A stretch of 51,748 nt of DNA, from NCBI GenBank assembly GCA_900551115.1, contig URUY01000028.1, positions 1 to 51,748 on the forward strand, in the 5' to 3' direction. Made by a program: the position numbers and the translations under genes. Position 1 is the first letter of the stretch; the number at the start of each line of letters is the position of its first letter. This DNA comes from an uncultured Lachnospiraceae bacterium (GTDB taxonomy: Bacteria; Bacillota; Clostridia; Lachnospirales; Lachnospiraceae). This document shows, piece after piece, positions 18,644 to 27,344 of this stretch. A model generated the notes under the pieces. It saw only the letters and a list, made by a program, of their open reading frames with translations. It was not told where the DNA came from and made no database searches.

Positions 18644-18690
18644 GATTTTTTCCTCGCTTATTTACATACTTGATTTTACCCGCCTTTGAC

Positions 18691-18743
18691 ATTTTACAAC
18701 ATATAGGTAAAGAATAGCAATGCTGTGAGTAAAATATATGTAA
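18691..18743 (-). promoter_or_regulatory. Pho-box promoter of the symporter-phoB-phoR unit
   Basis: On the minus strand five heptamers lie exactly 11 bp apart: TTACATA (18737-18743), TTACTCA (18726-18732), ATTGCTA (18715-18721), TTACCTA (18704-18710) and TTGTAAA (18693-18699). A TAAAAT -10 box follows at 18691-18696, and the repeats take the place of a -35. Direct repeats of TTNACA type at 11-bp spacing are the known PhoP/PhoB binding pattern. Confidence 0.75.
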
Positions 18744-18787
18744 AATTTTGAAGAAAAATCTCTTTTTATGAAGATGTACGCCGCATT

Positions 18788-19450
18788 TTACAGCAGTCTC
18801 ACATCATCAATATTCCCCGTTTCCTGAAAAATAGCCCACTCTCCGATATTTACCGCATGGTCTCCTATTTTTTCCAGATATTTTGTAATCATGATGGCGT
18901 CAATACAGGCATCGGGGTCTTTTTTGCCTTCCTTCAAATCCTTTATCAAATCCTCTTTTACCTTGTTGAAGTAATCGTCAATGACGTCATCATAAGCAAT
19001 GACTTCCCTTGCATCCTCCAGGTTTCTGTCTACGAACGCATCCACTGCCTCACATACGCTCCTTTTAGCCGCATCCACCATTTCAGGCAGGCTTTCGGAA
19101 AATTCGGACAGCACGGGCATATCCATTCTAAGGAACAGCTCCGCCATATCGGACACATGGTCACCTACCCGCTCAATATCCGTAACCACCTTAAGCGCTG
19201 CGGATACCATGCGTAAATCCCTTGCTACCGGCTGCTGCTTGGTAAGAAGCGTCAGGCATCTTGCCTCTATATTCCGCTGCATATCGTTTATGATTCTGTC
19301 ATCCTGTACGATATTTTCCATTTCTTCTCTGTTTTTCTGCTTAAGCGCCTGAAACAGCTTGGCATATACCTGTTCAATCTGCTCGCCCATTCTGGTAACG
19401 CTTGCTCTTAATTCTTCCAATTCATGTTCAAATATAGTTCTCGGTGACAT
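18788..19450 (-). CDS. phoU: Phosphate transport regulator PhoU
   Basis: About 220 residues, two PhoU three-helix repeats with LKVVTDIERVGDHVSDMAEL and TKYLEKIGDHAVNIGEW, the conserved acidic metal-binding stretches. It links the Pst transporter to PhoR and damps Pho signalling when phosphate is sufficient. The start at 19450 has AAGGAG upstream; longer in-frame starts would run into pstB. It is the last gene of pstSCAB-phoU. Confidence 0.94.
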   Translation of the reverse strand: MSPRTIFEHELEELRASVTRMGEQIEQVYAKLFQALKQKNREEMENIVQDDRIINDMQRNIEARCLTLLTKQQPVARDLRMVSAALKVVTDIERVGDHVSDMAELFLRMDMPVLSEFSESLPEMVDAAKRSVCEAVDAFVDRNLEDAREVIAYDDVIDDYFNKVKEDLIKDLKEGKKDPDACIDAIMITKYLEKIGDHAVNIGEWAIFQETGNIDDVRLL

Positions 19451-19517
19451 CTTTTTCTCCTTTTTTATAAAACTTCTCCAAATGACTGCATAACCGCCGG
19501 GGTCTGCAACCCTCTTA

Positions 19518-20276
19518 TCATCCAAAACGCCCTGTAATATAATCTTCCGTCCGCTTATCCTTAGGTCTTGAGAAGATATTTGCGGTGGAATCCATTTCCA
19601 CCACCTCGCCTACCAGGAAAAATGCCGTATCGTCTGATACACGGGCTGCCTGCTGCATATTATGGGTCACTACCACCACCGTATACTTTTTCTTTAACTC
19701 TTCCATCAGTTCCTCAATCTTTAAAGTGGAAATCGGGTCTAATGCCGAGGTAGGCTCATCCATTAAAAGCACTTCCGGCTCCACTGCCAGCGCTCTTGCT
19801 ATGCAAAGCCTCTGCTGCTGTCCTCCGGAAAGACCCAGCGCCGATTTTTTGAGCCTGTCTTTTACCTCATCAAAAATAGCGGCGCCCTTTAAAGAAGTTT
19901 CCACTATCTCGTCAAGCTTTGCCTTGCTCTTAATGCCATGAATACGGGGGCCGTAAGCAATATTGTCATAAATGCTCATCGGGAAAGGATTGGGCTGCTG
20001 AAACACCATTCCTACTTTTTTGCGGAGCAGGGTAGTATCTACGCCCGCCTCATATATATTTTCTCCGTCAAGTAAAATAGAACCGTCTATTTTGGCACAT
20101 TCCACCAAATCATTCATGCGGTTGATACATTTCAAAAATGTTGATTTACCGCAGCCGGAAGGACCGATAAAGGCCGTAACCGCATTTTCTCTGATTTCCA
20201 TATTTACGTCCTTCAGTGCATGATTTTCACCGTAATGCAGATTCAGATTTCTTACACTGATTTTGCTGTTTGCCAT
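19518..20276 (-). CDS. pstB: Phosphate ABC transporter ATP-binding protein PstB
   Basis: 252 residues. Walker A GPSGCGKS (about 38), Q-loop VFQQPNPFPMSIYDN, signature LSGGQQQR (about 150), Walker B VLLMDEPTSALD and the H-loop VVTHNMQQ are all present. It drives high-affinity phosphate import through PstC-PstA. Its length and the PNPFPMSI segment are typical of PstB. Confidence 0.97.
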   Translation of the reverse strand: MANSKISVRNLNLHYGENHALKDVNMEIRENAVTAFIGPSGCGKSTFLKCINRMNDLVECAKIDGSILLDGENIYEAGVDTTLLRKKVGMVFQQPNPFPMSIYDNIAYGPRIHGIKSKAKLDEIVETSLKGAAIFDEVKDRLKKSALGLSGGQQQRLCIARALAVEPEVLLMDEPTSALDPISTLKIEELMEELKKKYTVVVVTHNMQQAARVSDDTAFFLVGEVVEMDSTANIFSRPKDKRTEDYITGRFG

Positions 20277-20361
20277 ATTTCCTCACTTTCTGCTCCTTAT
20301 GAGCATTTCTGAAAAGAGCCGCCTCATAAAGACATTCTTATCCTCATAATTTCTGTTTTCC

Positions 20362-21234
20362 CTATTTTACGCGCTGTACATCAAACTTGCCGGCAATGAA
20401 TTTTGCCAAAAAATTAATGAACAGTACAATGATTAGAAGCACGCAGGCTATACCGAAGGCTGTTTCATACTTGCCGTTCTGCATTTGCAGATACAGCTCA
20501 ATGGTAAGCGTACCGCTGGATTCCGTAAATTTTCTGAAAAGTCCTTCCAACCCTGCCTTAGGCAGCCCTCTGCCGCTTCCGGCAGTAAACAAAAGAGCTG
20601 CGGATTCTCCTACGATACGTCCGATAGCAAGAATAATACCTGTCAGAATTCCCGGCATGGCGGAGGGAAGCAGAACTGTCCTTATCATATACCATTTGGT
20701 AGCACCCATTCCCAGCGCGCCGCTTCTATAGCTGTCAGGCACCGTCTTTAACGCTTCCTGGGTGTTTCTGGTAATAAGAGGCAGCACCATAATCGTCAGG
20801 GTAAAGGCACCTGTTAAAATTGAAGTCTTAAGTCCTAACGTATTGCCGAAAAACATCATACCGAACAGACCGAAAATAATAGACGGAATGCCGGAAAGGG
20901 TTTCCGTGGTAAACTCTATGGCAGAAACCAGTCTGCCCGGCTTTGCATATTCATTCAGATAGATGGCGGAGCCAACCCCTATGGGTGTTGCAATCAAAAG
21001 TGTCAGCACAATAATATACAGGGTATTTACGATATTGCCCGCAATTCCCACCGTGCCCTTTAAGGCGCTTGTAACGGAAGTTAAAAACGTCCAGTTCACC
21101 GTGCGAAAGCCCTTATAAAAAACGTATACGATAATGCCGATTAAAAGTGCCAGTGCAAAGCCTGCCGAAAGATAAATAAAAAAGTAAAGTACCAAGTCGC
21201 TTACTCTCTTCTTTTTCTTTGTAAGACTATTCAT
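20362..21234 (-). CDS. pstA: Phosphate ABC transporter permease PstA
   Basis: 290 residues and six hydrophobic segments. The cytoplasmic EAA-like loop with PDSYRSGALGMGATKWYMI contacts PstB. A basic N-terminus precedes the first helix. It follows pstC directly with the start and stop sharing a base and is in the canonical order pstC-pstA-pstB. Confidence 0.95.
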   Translation of the reverse strand: MNSLTKKKKRVSDLVLYFFIYLSAGFALALLIGIIVYVFYKGFRTVNWTFLTSVTSALKGTVGIAGNIVNTLYIIVLTLLIATPIGVGSAIYLNEYAKPGRLVSAIEFTTETLSGIPSIIFGLFGMMFFGNTLGLKTSILTGAFTLTIMVLPLITRNTQEALKTVPDSYRSGALGMGATKWYMIRTVLLPSAMPGILTGIILAIGRIVGESAALLFTAGSGRGLPKAGLEGLFRKFTESSGTLTIELYLQMQNGKYETAFGIACVLLIIVLFINFLAKFIAGKFDVQRVK

Positions 21235-22166
21235 TATGCTTCCACCTCCTTATTCTTTAGAAGCTTTGTCATTGCTACATTGATGAGCATGATAAAGACA
21301 AACAAAACAAGGCCGATGGTAAAGAGTACTTTTCTGTGAAGACCTGATGCGTATCCCATTTCTGCCACAATTGCCGTAGTAAGGAAACGCACGGAATTAA
21401 AGGGCAGAGGCAGGTTGACGCTGCCGCCGGATACCAGCGTAATTGCCATAGCTTCTCCGATAGCTCTTCCCACACCTAAAATGATTGCCGAAATAACGCC
21501 TGATTTGGCTGCCGGCAGCATCACTTTAAAAATCGTCTGGATTTTGGAAGCACCAAGCGCCAGGGAAGCCGATTTAATATGACCGGGTACTGCCCTGAAG
21601 GCGGAGGCACTGATATTAATAACCGTAGGAAGTATCATGATTGCCAGCACCAGCACTGCTGCCAACAGATTGGCACCGCCGGTAAACTGATGCGTCTTGC
21701 TTCCTTCAAAAACAGCCATTTCCAATTTATACATAAGCGGACCAAGCAGATAAATGCCCAAAAGGCCGTATACTACGGAAGGGATACCGGCCAAAAGCTC
21801 TACTGCCGCCTGTATCACTGCCGCCACCTTTTTGGGTGCTATCTCCGCTAAAAATATCGCTGTAAATACACCAACAGGCACGCCGATTAACACTGCCAGT
21901 CCCGTACCTATGATGGAAGTCAGAATGACATTCAAAATACCGTATTTGGGGTCTGCTGCCGAAGGCTCCCATACGCTTGTAAACAGGATTTCCCTGATTC
22001 CCACGGTAAACAGAGCCGGCAGACCGTTTATAATCATGTATGCCGTAATGGAAACTACTGCAAATACGGCAAAAAACGCACATATGACAAATATACTGTG
22101 TGCTGTCTGTTCTGCTGCCGTTCTGTGTTTTTTATTGCTTTTTATTGTATAGGTCAGATTTGCCAT
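21234..22166 (-). CDS. pstC: Phosphate ABC transporter permease PstC
   Basis: 310 residues, six membrane helices. The EAA-like loop is VPGHIKSASLALGASKIQTIFKV. The region AEIAPKKVAAVIQAAVELLAGIPSVVYG is typical of PstC. It pairs with PstA to form the membrane channel. It is separated from pstS by a strong intergenic hairpin. Confidence 0.95.
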   Translation of the reverse strand: MANLTYTIKSNKKHRTAAEQTAHSIFVICAFFAVFAVVSITAYMIINGLPALFTVGIREILFTSVWEPSAADPKYGILNVILTSIIGTGLAVLIGVPVGVFTAIFLAEIAPKKVAAVIQAAVELLAGIPSVVYGLLGIYLLGPLMYKLEMAVFEGSKTHQFTGGANLLAAVLVLAIMILPTVINISASAFRAVPGHIKSASLALGASKIQTIFKVMLPAAKSGVISAIILGVGRAIGEAMAITLVSGGSVNLPLPFNSVRFLTTAIVAEMGYASGLHRKVLFTIGLVLFVFIMLINVAMTKLLKNKEVEA

Positions 22167-22190
22167 TGATTTTTTCCTTGCTCCAAATTA

Positions 22191-22217
22191 GGCGGTGAGA
22201 GGACTTCTCCCACCGCC
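22191..22217 (-). promoter_or_regulatory. Intergenic hairpin between pstS and pstC
   Basis: GGCGGTGAGAG and CTCCCACCGCC form a GC-rich stem around a short loop. On the minus strand the stem is followed by TAATTTGG, not a T-run, so it is a likely partial terminator or 3'-end stabiliser giving more PstS than permease. A T7 tract lies on the plus side. Confidence 0.6.
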
Positions 22218-22239
22218 CGTTTTTTTAGGTTACACTGAT

Positions 22240-23166
22240 TTACTCTACTGTAATGAGGCCTACCTGTGCTGCTACTGCCTGTCCTTCTTCACCGTACACA
22301 TATTCAAACCATGCCTGTACCAGTTCGCTCTGCTCGGAAATTTCGCCGTTTGTTGTCATAACGAAAGGTCTGCTTAAGAAGTAAGTGCCTGCTTTGATGT
22401 TGTCGGCTGTTGCTTCTACACCGTCAAGTGCAACTGCGATAACGCTGTCATCTACTACATCCAAAGATACATAGCCTACTGCTCCGGGGGTAGTTGCTAC
22501 CTTCGCCATAACTGCACCGGTGGAATCTAATTCGTTTGCATATTTACATGCATCTTCAACACCAAGTATTTCTTCAAAAGCACCTCTTGTACCGCTTCCT
22601 GCTTCACGTCCGATTACTACGATAGGTGCATCTGCGCCGCCAAGCTCACTCCAGTTTGTTACTTCGCCTGTATAGATGCTGATTAACTGGTCCTTTGTTA
22701 ATCCGGTCACTGTGTTTGCAGGGTCTACTACAACTGCAATACCATCGATTGCTACGATGTTTTCAACTGCACCGTTGGTTTTTTCTTCATCCTTTAAATT
22801 TCTGGAAGCATTACCGATGTCACAGTTGCCTGCCAGTACAGCTTCAATGCCTGCGCCGGAACCTGTAAACTCAGCGGTTACCGTTACATTGGGATATTTG
22901 TTCATGAAGCTTTCGCTCAGTGCGTTTGCCAGCTTCTCCATGGAAGTGGAACCGGACATGGTAATGGTACCGGAAAGGTCTGCTGTTGCATCTTCTGCAG
23001 GAGTACTCTCCGTGGTACTTTCTGCTGCTGAGCTTTCTGTACTGCTTTCGCTTGTACTGGACGGTGTTGTACTTGTATCTGCCACGTCACCGCATCCTGC
23101 AAGTGTTCCTATGGCAAGAACTGCTGCGCCAAGAATAGCTGCTAATTTGTTTCCTCTTGTTTTCAT
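22240..23166 (-). CDS. pstS: Phosphate-binding lipoprotein PstS
   Basis: 308 residues. A lipoprotein signal ends in LAGC (Cys about 25). A Ser/Thr/Glu-rich linker (about 30-65) is followed by a binding domain with MSGSTSMEKL, FTGSGAGIEAV, IGREAGSGTRGAFEEI and TPGAVGYVSL, the phosphate-contacting motifs of the family. It captures phosphate outside the membrane for PstCAB. GGAGGAG precedes the ATG, and a Pho-box promoter lies upstream. Confidence 0.96.
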   Translation of the reverse strand: MKTRGNKLAAILGAAVLAIGTLAGCGDVADTSTTPSSTSESSTESSAAESTTESTPAEDATADLSGTITMSGSTSMEKLANALSESFMNKYPNVTVTAEFTGSGAGIEAVLAGNCDIGNASRNLKDEEKTNGAVENIVAIDGIAVVVDPANTVTGLTKDQLISIYTGEVTNWSELGGADAPIVVIGREAGSGTRGAFEEILGVEDACKYANELDSTGAVMAKVATTPGAVGYVSLDVVDDSVIAVALDGVEATADNIKAGTYFLSRPFVMTTNGEISEQSELVQAWFEYVYGEEGQAVAAQVGLITVE

Positions 23167-23221
23167 AATATTTACTCCTCCATTACTGTTTTGTTTTTTC
23201 TTTTTGTTTTTTACATGAATG

Positions 23222-23286
23222 ATAATAACATGGCAAAAACAAAGTAAATATCATGCAAAGGTAATAAATTTGTAAGTTATATGTAA
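23222..23286 (-). promoter_or_regulatory. Pho-box promoter of pstSCAB-phoU
   Basis: On the minus strand TTACATA (23280-23286), TTACAAA (23269-23275) and TTACCTT (23258-23264) are spaced exactly 11 bp apart, and a further TTACTTT is at 23241-23247. An extended -10 (TG-T-TATTAT, -10 at 23222-23227) follows. The first repeat is identical to that of the symporter promoter, which supports one shared regulator. Confidence 0.72.
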
Positions 23287-23328
23287 AAGAAAAACAGGGA
23301 AAAGTAAATTATATTTCACTTTTCCCTG
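23286..23328 (-). terminator. Intrinsic terminator after the amidase gene
   Basis: CAGGGAAAAGT (23295-23305) pairs with ACTTTTCCCTG (23318-23328) as a perfect 11-bp stem. On the minus strand it is followed by TTTTTCTTTT. It insulates the pst operon from the genes upstream. Confidence 0.88.
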
Positions 23329-23377
23329 CTGCTTTCTTTGGTTATAAGCGTTTTTAAAGCCACAGTCCTGCTGCCGT

Positions 23378-23908
23378 TTAAGCTACCGTTTCCAGTATAC
23401 CGCCTGCTATTGCCTGCGCAATTTCATCAAATTTAGTATCAAACAGATAATTGTCCGCAGGTGTATTAATAAACCCCGCTTCTACCAGTACAGCGGGCAT
23501 CTGCGTGCTGTTAAGCACCACAAGCCCCGGCCTTTCGTTGATTCCATGATTAATGAAACCAACCTCTTCCAGATTCCGGTTTATGTTTTCCGCAAGCCGC
23601 TCCGCTTCTCCGCCAAGACTGTACACCAGACTTTCAATTCCTGAATACTGTCCGGGTATGGGGCTTGAATTTCTGTGTATGGAAACAAAATAATCCACTC
23701 CTGCCGCATTTGCTTCCCTTGCCCGCTCCCCCGGTGATTTATAGATATCCTCTGTTCTGGTATAAAGTACGTTGATTCCGTTATCCTCCAGTATCCTTCC
23801 TACTGCCAAAGTCAGGTTCAGCGCATCATCCTTCTCCAGCCTTCCTTCAAAGGAGGCTCCGTTGTGCCAGCCGCCGTGTCCGGCGTCTAACATGACTGTT
23901 GCTGCCAT
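23378..23908 (-). CDS. N-acetylmuramoyl-L-alanine amidase (Amidase_3) without signal peptide
   Basis: 176 residues, essentially only the zinc amidase domain that cleaves the lactyl-peptide bond of peptidoglycan. Zinc and catalytic residues appear in LDAGHGG (His about 11), the Glu of FEGRLEKD (about 22-26), SIHRNSS (about 77) and VEAGFINTPADN (about 142). No signal peptide, membrane segment or wall-binding domain is visible. It is therefore either a cytosolic enzyme released by lysis, like phage endolysins, or it is exported in an unusual way. A terminator follows it. Confidence 0.85.
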   Translation of the reverse strand: MAATVMLDAGHGGWHNGASFEGRLEKDDALNLTLAVGRILEDNGINVLYTRTEDIYKSPGERAREANAAGVDYFVSIHRNSSPIPGQYSGIESLVYSLGGEAERLAENINRNLEEVGFINHGINERPGLVVLNSTQMPAVLVEAGFINTPADNYLFDTKFDEIAQAIAGGILETVA

Positions 23909-23967
23909 ATGCCTGCTCCTATTCCTTTTTAATCAGCATATGCAGGAAAGCATCGTTTATTGCCAAA

Positions 23968-24615
23968 TCACAAGGCGTCAATCCGCTTTCGCAGGGTCAG
24001 CATCTGTATATCCACCCGCGAGATAATTTTTGCATACTCCCGCAGATCCTTCTGAATCGCTTTTGCGGCCTTTAATTCCTTTTTATAGCAAAGCCTGTGA
24101 TCAAGCCTTGCCCAAAAATCCATTGCCAGCGTACGAAGCTGGATTTCCACCTTCATCCACTGCTCTCCATTTTCTGTTTCTACCGGCACCTCCACTATCA
24201 GGTGCAGGCTTTTATAGCCGCTGTCCTTAGGCTTTTCAATATAATTCTTTTCTTTTAAAAAATGAATCTCTTCATTTGTCTTAAGCCGGGCTGCCAGCTC
24301 GTATACATCATCCAGAAAGTAACAGGCTGCCCGTATGCCGGCTATGTCGTTCAGCCGCAGAACGGCGGTTTCCAAATTGACCTCCCAGCCTTTTTTCAAG
24401 AGCTTTCTCTGTACGCTTTCAGGCGTTTTTATCCTGCTGCTTATACCGCTTATAATTTCCCTTACACATTCTGTTTCCAACCGTTCGGCTTCCGCCTTCG
24501 TAATCTCCACAGCCTTCTGTACCGCGCCCTCATACAGACGCAAAAAATTCCGGTCTGCCATGGCTTTTTCCAAACATAGAAGCGTATTGTCTGCTTCTAT
24601 CTTAAGCTTTCCCAT
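23968..24615 (-). CDS. Small alarmone synthetase (RelA/SpoT synthetase domain only)
   Basis: 215 residues of the YjbM/RelQ-YwaC type, which makes (p)ppGpp from ATP and GDP or GTP. The domain shows SRIKTPESV, DIAGIRAACYF, KNYIEKPKDSGYKSLH and VEIQLRTLAMDFWARLDH, the expected synthetase motifs. There is no HD hydrolase, TGS or ACT domain, so it cannot degrade the alarmone and is probably controlled at transcription. A full-length Rel is at 33967-36273. Confidence 0.88.
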   Translation of the reverse strand: MGKLKIEADNTLLCLEKAMADRNFLRLYEGAVQKAVEITKAEAERLETECVREIISGISSRIKTPESVQRKLLKKGWEVNLETAVLRLNDIAGIRAACYFLDDVYELAARLKTNEEIHFLKEKNYIEKPKDSGYKSLHLIVEVPVETENGEQWMKVEIQLRTLAMDFWARLDHRLCYKKELKAAKAIQKDLREYAKIISRVDIQMLTLRKRIDAL

Positions 24616-24687
24616 TCTTTTCTTCCTTCCACATATACATTATGTAACGCTACAACATTCATTATATGCAGAAGCAGGTAAAATTTG

Positions 24688-25500
24688 TCACCCTTTTTGT
24701 GTAAAATCAGTGTAAGGCACACAAAGCGCTATCCGGTAGCCGGACAGTCTGTTGCTCCCATAAAGCCGGCGCTTTTCTCCTGTCCTTAAATCCGTAATTT
24801 CTCCCTTGGAAAAATCCGTCAAAAGCTCCTTAAAATCCTTTGCCAGTCCTTCTCCCGTGCATTTCACATAAGCCTCTTTAGCTGCCCAGATTTCAAAGAA
24901 CCTATGGGCTTTAGGCTCCTGCTCTATACAACCAGGCTTTCCTTCCTTCTCCCTGTCCGTAAAAAAGAAAGGCTTTTCTTCTTCATGCAGCACCTTATTT
25001 AACAGCCCTGACAAAAAAGCCTCCTGTTCCTTCTGAATATCGACTCCTACTTCCCTGTCGGCTACCGCACATACCGCATAATCCCCGGAATGGGATAAAT
25101 TAAAGAAAAGTCCCCGGGGACTTTCCAAAAAAGGCTTGCCTCCCGGGGTTCTTTTTATCTTTACAGGGCTTTTTCCCGCAAGCGCGGCAAACGCCTCTGC
25201 TGCTTTTACTTCCTTGAAATAAAAAGCGCCTTCCGCTTCATTTTTATGAACCGTTTTCCCTGCTGCCGGCGCATTTCCTTCCCATTTTCCAAATGCTGCC
25301 GGCGCATTTCCTTCCTGTTCCCCAAATGCTGCCACCGCATAGGAAAGCAAAAGGCCTGCAGCCGTACTGAGCGCTCTGCCCTTCTCCTGCTTCATCCGGG
25401 CAACCCGCTCCTTTCTGTCATCATCTGACAGGGCAAGCGCCCTTTCTCTGTTTTTTGCATCAAGAAACGGCGAAGCCTCCATCAGATAGAGCTTAATCAT
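24688..25500 (-). CDS. 4'-phosphopantetheinyl transferase (Sfp type)
   Basis: About 270 residues. Motifs VGVDIQKEQ and FEIWAAKEAYVKCTGEGL match the Mg- and CoA-binding signatures of Sfp/AcpT enzymes, which move phosphopantetheine from CoA onto carrier proteins. The start at 25500 overlaps the aspS stop by eight bases. A Gly/Pro/Ala-rich insertion contains a direct 11-residue repeat (EGNAPAA, twice, about 75-100) not expected in the fold. No polyketide or peptide synthase is in the window, so its carrier protein is elsewhere. Confidence 0.82.
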   Translation of the reverse strand: MIKLYLMEASPFLDAKNRERALALSDDDRKERVARMKQEKGRALSTAAGLLLSYAVAAFGEQEGNAPAAFGKWEGNAPAAGKTVHKNEAEGAFYFKEVKAAEAFAALAGKSPVKIKRTPGGKPFLESPRGLFFNLSHSGDYAVCAVADREVGVDIQKEQEAFLSGLLNKVLHEEEKPFFFTDREKEGKPGCIEQEPKAHRFFEIWAAKEAYVKCTGEGLAKDFKELLTDFSKGEITDLRTGEKRRLYGSNRLSGYRIALCVPYTDFTQKG

Positions 25501-27280
25501 GTAAATCCAGCTTAATCTGCAATTCCTTAAGCTGTACCTCATCCACTACGTTAGGCGCTTCACTCATCAGACAGGATGCATCCTTTACTTTAGGGAAAGC
25601 AATTACTTCACGTATATTCTCTGCCTTTACAAGCAGCATGACAAAGCGGTCCAGACCGATTGCCAGCCCTGCGTGAGGCGGAACACCGTATTTAAACGCA
25701 TTAATTAAAAAGCCAAAGCGCTCATAAGCGGCTTCCTTTGTAAAACCAAGGGCCTCAAACATCTTTTCCTGTACCTCGGGCTGGAAGATTCTCACACTGC
25801 CGCCGCCTAATTCCACGCCGTTTAATACGATATCGTAAGCCTTTGCACGTACTGCGCCGGGGTCGGTATCAAGGAGCGGTAAGTCCTCCTCCATGGGCAT
25901 GGTAAACGGATGGTGCATGGCAACAAAACGGTTTTCTTCCTCGCTCCACTCAAACTGCGGGAACTCCGTCACCCACAAAAAATTGAACTTGTCGTTGTCT
26001 ATTAAATCAAGCTGCTTTGCCACTTCAATACGAAGCGCTCCCAGCACGCTGTATACAATCTTATTCTTATCTGCCGCAAATAACAGCAAATCGCCTTTTT
26101 CACCGTTCATGGCTTTTACAAGGGCATCTAGCTGCTCCTCTGTCATGAACTTTGCAAAAGAGGATTTGTAAGTGCCGTCAGGCTGTACGGAAAGATACGC
26201 AAGGCCCTTTGCCCCATAGCCCTTTGCAAATTCTACCAGCGCATCAATCTTTTTACGGGGCATTTCCGCCTGTCCCTTTACATTGATACCGCGCACGGAA
26301 CCACCGTTTTCAAGGGCACCGGTAAATACGCCGAAGCCGCAGCCTGCCACTACATCGGATACATTTGTAAGCTCCATGGCAAAACGGGTATCCGGCTTGT
26401 CGGAGCCAAAGCGGTCCATTGCTTCCTTCCAGGTCATCCGTTTAATAGGAAGCGCTACTTCAAAACCGATGGCTTCCTTACACACCCTTGCCACCATTCT
26501 TTCGGTAACGTCAATAACATCATCAACATCCACAAAGGACATCTCCAAATCCGCCTGGGTAAACTCAGGCTGTCTGTCCGCACGAAGGTCTTCATCCCTG
26601 AAGCATCTTGCAATCTGAAAATATCTGTCATAACCGGAACACATCAAAAGCTGCTTAAATATCTGCGGCGACTGGGGCAATGCATAGAAGGTACCGGGAT
26701 GTACACGGCTGGGTACAAGGTAGTCCCTTGCTCCCTCCGGTGTTGACTTGTTTAAAACAGGCGTCTCAATCTCCAAAAAGCCCTCTTCTGCCATATAATT
26801 TCTGATAGAGGTTGAAATCTTGCTTCTCAGCATCAGATTTTTCTGCAGATTAGGTCTTCTCAAATCCAGATAACGGTATTTCAAACGAAGCTCTTCCTTG
26901 GTCTTACTCTCTGCTTCAATAGGGAAGGGCGGAGTCTCTGCCTCGGAAAGAATACGAATCTGCTCTGCACGCACCTCTATCTCGCCTGTGGTCAGATTTT
27001 CATTGACTGCGCCCGCTCTCTTCTCCACACGGCCCACTACTGCAACAACAAACTCGCTCCGCAGCTTTTCAGCTTTTGCAAAGCTTTCTGCTCCGCAGTC
27101 GCTTTCTTCAAAAATAACCTGTAAAATCCCTGCGCGGTCTCTTAAATCCACAAAAATAATACCGCCCTTATTTCTCTGCTTCTGCACCCAGCCCATAACG
27201 GTAACTGTCTCTCCCACATTAGCTGCGGACAACTCACCGCACCGATGCGTACGCTTTAAGCCTTCCATTGACTCTGCCAT
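25493..27280 (-). CDS. aspS: Aspartyl-tRNA synthetase
   Basis: 595 residues, bacterial type. An OB-fold anticodon domain (MGWVQKQRNKGGIIFVDLRDR), class II motif 2 (FQIARCFRDEDLRADRQPEFTQADLEMS) and motif 3 (GLAIGLDRFVMLL) flank the bacterial GAD insertion (about 290-420). It follows hisS by 64 bases, the common hisS-aspS pairing of Firmicutes. Confidence 0.97.
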   Translation of the reverse strand: MAESMEGLKRTHRCGELSAANVGETVTVMGWVQKQRNKGGIIFVDLRDRAGILQVIFEESDCGAESFAKAEKLRSEFVVAVVGRVEKRAGAVNENLTTGEIEVRAEQIRILSEAETPPFPIEAESKTKEELRLKYRYLDLRRPNLQKNLMLRSKISTSIRNYMAEEGFLEIETPVLNKSTPEGARDYLVPSRVHPGTFYALPQSPQIFKQLLMCSGYDRYFQIARCFRDEDLRADRQPEFTQADLEMSFVDVDDVIDVTERMVARVCKEAIGFEVALPIKRMTWKEAMDRFGSDKPDTRFAMELTNVSDVVAGCGFGVFTGALENGGSVRGINVKGQAEMPRKKIDALVEFAKGYGAKGLAYLSVQPDGTYKSSFAKFMTEEQLDALVKAMNGEKGDLLLFAADKNKIVYSVLGALRIEVAKQLDLIDNDKFNFLWVTEFPQFEWSEEENRFVAMHHPFTMPMEEDLPLLDTDPGAVRAKAYDIVLNGVELGGGSVRIFQPEVQEKMFEALGFTKEAAYERFGFLINAFKYGVPPHAGLAIGLDRFVMLLVKAENIREVIAFPKVKDASCLMSEAPNVVDEVQLKELQIKLDLHD

Positions 27281-27344
27281 AAATATACCTCATTTCTATA
27301 ATCATAAATAATCTTAAATGAAACCAATAAGCTTACCTTAACGC

